From: Verrucomicrobiia bacterium
GTDB lineage: Bacteria > Verrucomicrobiota > Verrucomicrobiia > Limisphaerales > JAEYXS01
Direction of reading: 5' to 3'
NCBI GenBank assembly: GCA_036405135.1
Contig: DASWYF010000045.1
Coordinates: 1-45,424 of the forward strand
DNA length: 45,424 nucleotides
In this document: one piece after another, positions 41,261 to 45,424 of the stretch
Position numbering within the stretch: position 1 is the stretch's first letter
Layout of the letters: every line of letters starts with the position of its first letter
The notes under the pieces: model-generated
What the model was told of the DNA's origin: nothing
Databases searched by the model: none
What the model saw: only the letters and a program-made list of their open reading frames with translations
Program-made: the position numbers and the translations under genes

Positions 41261-44200
41261 CTACGATTTGGCCGGAGCAGCTAACACTTCATGGATGGTG
41301 TTCAGCAATACTTCCGCCGTGTAAGGCTTGGGCAAGAAATGAGCAACCCCCAAGCCGCTGGCCTGGGCCACCTTGCTGTTGGCATTGATGCCGCTGGCCC
41401 CGATGATCCGCAAGTCCGGGTTAAGCCGTTTTAATACTTGGATGGTCGCCGGACCATCCATGATGGGCATCATCATGTCCGTCAGCACGAGGGCTACCTC
41501 CTTCTGATGCTTCACATACTCTGAGATCGCCTCCGAGCCATCCACTGCCAACAGCACCTTGTAGCCGAAGGCTTCCAAGGTTTGCTTGGTTATCTGGCGG
41601 ATGGATATCTCATCATCCACCACCAAGACCGTCTCCCCCTTTCCGCGCGGCAGTTTCACTTCACCTGTCGTGGTTTCAGTGGCACAGGAGGTGCCTTCAG
41701 CCGGCAGATAAATGCTGAACTTCGCCCCCATGCCTGGTTCGCTATACACCCGGATAAAACCTCCATGCCCCTTCACAATGGCTTGCACAGTGGACAACCC
41801 CAGCCCGGTTCCCTTGCCCACCTCTTTCGTCGTGAAGAACGGATCGAAGATGCTGTCGATGATATTTTTCGGTATGCCGGTGCCGGAATCTTCCACTTCG
41901 ATCTTCAGATAAGGGCCTTCACGCGCCTCGATGTTCATCGCTACGTATTGGGAGTCCGCCATCATGTTATCGGCCATGATGGTGATCTGCCCGCCATCCG
42001 GCATGGCGTCACGCGCGTTCACGCACAGATTCAGCAACACCTGGTGCAACTGCGTGGGGTCCGCCTTGAGCACCCACAAGTCCTTGCTCACTCGGCTCTG
42101 CAACCGGATGTTCTTCGGGAACGTCTCATTCGTGATCTTGATGATGTCACGGATCAGGTGCTTGGCCTGCACCTCAACGCGCCGTCCCTCCAAGCCGCGC
42201 GCGAAGGACAACACCTGCCCCACCATCGCCGCACCGCGACTCGCGCTGGTCTCAATCGTATCCAGTATCCGCACCCGATCCGGATCCGCCTCCTCCAGCT
42301 TGAGCAAGTTGGCAGACATGATGATCGGCGCGAGCACATTGTTTAGATCGTGAGCGATACCGCCCGCCAGCGTGCCGATGCTTTCCATCCGTTGCGTGCG
42401 CAGGAACTGGCGTTCCAGTTTCTTGCGCTGGGTGATGTCCGTATTGATCGCCAGGATTGATTTGGGCTGGCCTGCTTCATCCCGCACCAAGGTCCAGCGC
42501 GCTTCCACCACGATATCCGCTCCAGCCTTGGTCTTCTGATCGATCTCGCCGACCCATTCCCCCTGTTTCAAAACGGCAGCCGTCGCCGCCTTGAACGCCG
42601 TGTCGTCTTTGTACAAAAACTCAGGCAAAGGCCGCCCCATGACTTCCTCCGCCGTCCAGCCATAGACCCGTTCCGCGCTTTTGTTCCAGAAGAGCACCCG
42701 ATGCTCCAGATCACGGACCAAAATGGCGTCCTGCGCCTTGTCCAGCAACGTGGCTTGTTCGCGCAATTTCTCCTCGGCGACCCTTCGCTCGCTGATATCC
42801 GTGATCCCGCCGATCATCCTGATCGCCTTGCCTTCCTCATCCCGCAAAATGTAGCCGCGATCCAACACATAGGCATAGGAACCATCCTTGCGCCGGAAAC
42901 GATACTCATCCGTCCAACTCGACTCGCCTTTATCAATCGCCGCATGGATTCCATCCACCACCCGGGCATGATCCTCCGGGTGCAACCGGTTCGTCCAAGA
43001 CTCGATCGACGGCTCCACTTCACGCCGTTGAAAACCGAAGAGCGTCTCAAAGCTCTGCCCCCACCACAGCGTGTTCACCACCAGATCCCAATCCCAGATG
43101 GCATCCTTCGTGGCCTTGGCCACCAACTGAAACCGTTCTTCATTGACCCGTATCAACTCCGCCGCCCGCTTGCGCTCTGTGATGTCCCGGGAGATGCCGA
43201 CCAATCCTATGATCTTCCCATCCACGTCGCGATACGGGGCTTTTGTCGCCAGATAAGTGCGGGTCACCCCGGCGGCTGTCAGCACATCTTCCGTCGTAAG
43301 CACCTCTCCGGACTCGATCACCCGCATGTCACTGGTTTTGATCACCAGCACATCCGCCAGGGAGAAGATGGCGGTGTCATCCTTGCCCAAGACCTCCGCC
43401 GCACTGCGCCCGACCAGCCGCGCCGCACCTTCATTGAACAGCAGGTAACGCCCTTGCATATCCTTCACGAAGATCGCATCCGGCGAATTGTCCGCCACCG
43501 CCCGTAACAATTCCGTCGAGCGCCGCAATTCCATTTCCGCCCGCCGCTTCTCCGTGATGTCCGTGCCGATGCTCAGGATTTCCTGCACCCTGCCCTGTTC
43601 ATCCTGCACGATGCGGTTTGTCCACGAGACCCAGACTCGTTCCCCATTGCGCCGGATGTTCTCGTTGACGTTCTGTTCAAACGCCTTCGGGTCCGCGCAG
43701 ATCTGCTCCATCAAATACTGCAAATCGCGGCCGCTGCTTTCCGTGCTCGGCACGATCGTCTCCAACAAATGCCGCCCCGCTATCTCCTCCGCAGTATAAC
43801 CGAAAAAGCGCAACCCGAACTCGTTCATCAAGGTGATCTTGCCCTCGGAATTCATCCGTAAGATGATGCTGTTGGCATTCTCCACCAGCTCGCGATACTT
43901 CTGTTCGCTGGCCGTCAAGCGGTCTAGCGCCAGCTTACGTTGCGTTCGCTCGATCGAGAGCAACAGGACACCTTCATCCACCGGCTGCACCCGCAGATCA
44001 AACCAGCCCCTGGTGCCGTCCTTGAATTGGAATTCCACCTCCTCCTGCCCGGGCAAACGCTCCTTCAAACCGCGCTCGATCAACGCATAAAACGGTGCCT
44101 GTTCAATCCCCGGCCAGACCTCCGTTATTTTGCGACCCAACAAGTCTGACTTGGGCCGCCGGTTATGAGCCACCGCCGCATCATTGACATAAAGGAAACG

Positions 44201-44713
44201 CCCATCAAAACCGACCAGCTGGCAACCCTCCAAGATGCTGTCCAAGGTCGTGCGATAACGGTGTTCACTCACCCGCAAGGCCGCTTCCGCCAGCTTGCGC
44301 TCCGAAACATCGATACCCACCCCCACCAAACACAGGCGATTACTGAACTCCACCTTGCGCCCGGTGAAAAAGTAAGGCGTCGTCCGCCCGTCCTTCGCCA
44401 AAAAAAGAGCTTCCACGCTGGATTCACCCTTCGTGAAAACCTCCGCGATCCGTTCCTCGATCAACCCCTTGTCTCCCTTGGTAAAGAAATCCAGTGGATG
44501 CATCCCTGCGATTTCCTCTGCACTATACCCGGAGACTTTTTCGAAGTTTTTATTCCAGCGCAGGAACTGCCCCTCCATGTCGTAAAAGTACAGGATGCCC
44601 GGCATGCTCTCCACCATCATGTCGGAAAACATCCGTTCCTCCCGCGCCAGCGCCTCCCCTTCCAGACGCGCTTGCCGCCGGGCCAGATCATCCAAAGACT
44701 CTCCCATACTCAT
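41261..44713 (-). CDS. Multi-PAS hybrid sensor histidine kinase with receiver domain
   Basis: A 1150-aa cytoplasmic (no membrane helix) sensor kinase. Six PAS/PAC modules run from about residues 25 to 765 (for example ILYFYDMEGQFLRWNKNFEK, IILRMNSEGKITLMNEFG, AIFVKDMQGRYLLFNEGAA, WDWDLVVNTLWW, ILVRDLEHRVLFWNKSAERV, each followed by an ITERK- or IDVSERK-type PAC end). A dimerisation domain has the phospho-acceptor His788 in GGIAHDLNNVLAP. The ATPase domain (about 885-1010) shows NLCVNARDAMPDGG, VEDSGTGIP and KGTGLGLSTVQAIV. The C-terminal receiver (1030-1145) has Asp1079 in LVLTDMMMPIMDGP. An ATG at 44713 is preceded by AAGGG. No response regulator or transporter is nearby, so the input signal and output are unknown. 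Confidence 0.92.
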   Translation of the reverse strand: MSMGESLDDLARRQARLEGEALAREERMFSDMMVESMPGILYFYDMEGQFLRWNKNFEKVSGYSAEEIAGMHPLDFFTKGDKGLIEERIAEVFTKGESSVEALFLAKDGRTTPYFFTGRKVEFSNRLCLVGVGIDVSERKLAEAALRVSEHRYRTTLDSILEGCQLVGFDGRFLYVNDAAVAHNRRPKSDLLGRKITEVWPGIEQAPFYALIERGLKERLPGQEEVEFQFKDGTRGWFDLRVQPVDEGVLLLSIERTQRKLALDRLTASEQKYRELVENANSIILRMNSEGKITLMNEFGLRFFGYTAEEIAGRHLLETIVPSTESSGRDLQYLMEQICADPKAFEQNVNENIRRNGERVWVSWTNRIVQDEQGRVQEILSIGTDITEKRRAEMELRRSTELLRAVADNSPDAIFVKDMQGRYLLFNEGAARLVGRSAAEVLGKDDTAIFSLADVLVIKTSDMRVIESGEVLTTEDVLTAAGVTRTYLATKAPYRDVDGKIIGLVGISRDITERKRAAELIRVNEERFQLVAKATKDAIWDWDLVVNTLWWGQSFETLFGFQRREVEPSIESWTNRLHPEDHARVVDGIHAAIDKGESSWTDEYRFRRKDGSYAYVLDRGYILRDEEGKAIRMIGGITDISERRVAEEKLREQATLLDKAQDAILVRDLEHRVLFWNKSAERVYGWTAEEVMGRPLPEFLYKDDTAFKAATAAVLKQGEWVGEIDQKTKAGADIVVEARWTLVRDEAGQPKSILAINTDITQRKKLERQFLRTQRMESIGTLAGGIAHDLNNVLAPIIMSANLLKLEEADPDRVRILDTIETSASRGAAMVGQVLSFARGLEGRRVEVQAKHLIRDIIKITNETFPKNIRLQSRVSKDLWVLKADPTQLHQVLLNLCVNARDAMPDGGQITIMADNMMADSQYVAMNIEAREGPYLKIEVEDSGTGIPKNIIDSIFDPFFTTKEVGKGTGLGLSTVQAIVKGHGGFIRVYSEPGMGAKFSIYLPAEGTSCATETTTGEVKLPRGKGETVLVVDDEISIRQITKQTLEAFGYKVLLAVDGSEAISEYVKHQKEVALVLTDMMMPIMDGPATIQVLKRLNPDLRIIGASGINANSKVAQASGLGVAHFLPKPYTAEVLLNTIHEVLAAPAKS

Positions 44714-45203
44714 TACCCTTATACCGTGGCAACAATGCCAAACCGCTCCTGCATTTCAGCTTGCGACTTCAACTATAGAACCTGCCAACAAAAATGTCCA
44801 GAAACCATACACCCCGCCAACCAGCTAACTTTCCCATTCGTCCCATCCAAGTTAATCGTTAAACAGATTCACCCGCCGAATCGCTTCCCGATCCAATCCA
44901 TTTAACTCTTTAACGAACCACCAACTACCCCTTCTCGATGTCCAAAGTTCGATGTTGGAAGCTGGCACATTGACCAACCGCCACTGAGGCCCTGACTAAC
45001 TAACCTTCCTTTCGACGTTCGATGCTTCCCCCAATTTCCCTTTCTTCATTCATCCTTCTTAATTCTAAATTCGTTCCCCGAAGTCGCCTTCCCGTCTCGT
45101 CCGTTTGATGCTCCCTCATCTCGATGGCATCCTGTCCTGCGGCACTCTAGCCACCAGTCCACACCCACCAGATCGAAACCCTCGCCAGCCACTCCAATAG
45201 CCT

Positions 45204-45239
45204 AATCGTCGTCATTCTCGTCCTTCGTCGTCGTCCTCG
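45204..45239. repeat. TCG-rich low-complexity run
   Basis: Several TCGTCG and TCGTC units lie in tandem. It may be a simple repeat or a leftover of coding-like low complexity; no ORF uses it. Confidence 0.45.
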
Positions 45240-45250
45240 AACAACGACTT

Positions 45251-45303
45251 TGGAGTGCGGAGGCTTGCCTCCGCTTTCCGCCTGAGGCGGCTTGCCGCCT
45301 CGA
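45251..45303. repeat. Tandem hairpins TGGAGTGCGG / CGCCTGAGGCGG
   Basis: TGGAGTGCGGAGGCTTGCCT (hairpin arms CGGAGG/CCTCCG) is followed directly by a second hairpin with arms AGGCGG and CCGCCT around CTTG. The first matches the TGGAGNGC adaptor seen elsewhere in the window. Confidence 0.6.
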
Positions 45304-45365
45304 ACCCAAAACCCGCCACGATACCCAAAAGAAAGAGCGGTGTATCAGTTTTCAGTGCCCTATAG

Positions 45366-45384
45366 GCCTGCCGGTGCAACCGGC
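45366..45384. repeat. Hairpin repeat copy shared with 33828-33846
   Basis: GCCTGCCGGTGCAACCGGC, identical over 19 bp to the repeat in the DUF1398 3' end. Here it lies in non-coding DNA. Confidence 0.7.
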
Positions 45385-45424
45385 CTGAAAACTTTCCAAC
45401 TCCATCATCCGACGATGGCTCAAG

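Larger units (their letters stand above)
44714..45424. other. Right-edge non-coding region with repeats
   Basis: About 700 bp without a credible gene. It presumably holds the kinase promoter. It includes a TCG-rich low-complexity run (45204-45239), a double hairpin (45251-45303) and a hairpin shared with 33828-33851. The motif AGTTCGATGTTGGA (44947-44960) resembles text at 32820-32842. Confidence 0.45.

Overview
The window looks like a chromosomal segment of a Verrucomicrobiota bacterium, most likely the Pedosphaera/Limisphaerales group (subdivision 3). This is inferred from gene content (many secreted M14, beta-helix and glycosidase-like proteins, an LpoB/YcfL-type lipoprotein cluster, and the rpsB-tsf-pyrH-frr block), from moderately high GC with frequent GTG starts and weak Shine-Dalgarno sites, and from many short intergenic hairpin repeats. 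No database search was possible. No rRNA, tRNA, CRISPR array, prophage or intact insertion sequence was recognised.

Layout. 1-639 is non-coding. 640-5742 holds, on +, a Ca2+/H+ antiporter (ChaA type), a secreted M14 carboxypeptidase-like protein, a small Imm26-like protein, an RsuA-family rRNA pseudouridine synthase and an MFS transporter. 5944-7247 (-) holds a small ORF and two Hsp20 chaperones. 7505-9685 (+) holds a secreted DUF922 metalloprotease-like protein and a secreted glycosidase-like protein. 9762-11530 (-) holds a short YedY/sulfite-oxidase-like molybdoenzyme and an aldo/keto reductase fold protein that lacks its catalytic Asp and Tyr. 11720-17288 (+) holds a GlmU-like hexapeptide transferase, a Xre/RES toxin-antitoxin pair abutting dinG, and an orphan chemoreceptor.

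17316-21279 (-) is an amino-acid biosynthesis unit: hisF, a DUF486 membrane protein and hisI are joined by 4-nt overlaps, and trpE follows. Upstream of hisF lies a ten-codon ORF with consecutive His-Trp-His codons, then a stem-loop region and a strong intrinsic terminator. This arrangement reads like a combined His/Trp transcription attenuator. A frameshifted second copy of the trpE 3' end lies beyond trpE, on the far side of a 112-aa membrane-protein ORF.

21361-21741 (-) encodes a HARE-HTH-like protein. 22189-26155 (+) is an envelope operon: a glycine-zipper protein, LpoB-like, COG3014-like and YcfL-like lipoproteins, and a CsgG/LpoB-like periplasmic protein, closed by a strong terminator. 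ubiE/menG (-) and topB (+) are divergent. Next come vapBC, a XerC/D recombinase, a lipoprotein, an FtsB-like division protein, DUF1801 and a SUKH-like protein (+). A marR-DUF1398 operon (-) is divergent from a 903-aa secreted beta-helix protein (+). The right part is frr, pyrH, tsf and rpsB plus a 1150-aa cytoplasmic multi-PAS hybrid histidine kinase (all -), then about 700 bp of repeat-bearing non-coding DNA.

The main non-genic theme is a set of short hairpin elements. Most share a GGAGCGC- or GTAGCYGC-type 5' adaptor, and many are arranged as inverted dyads of 66-194 bp directly next to stop codons or in promoter gaps. One dyad has 28-bp perfect terminal inverted repeats. The most interesting signals are the His-Trp-His attenuator, these modular dyads, the catalytically altered aldo/keto reductase, the trpE tail relic and the paired palindromes upstream of the Hsp20 genes.
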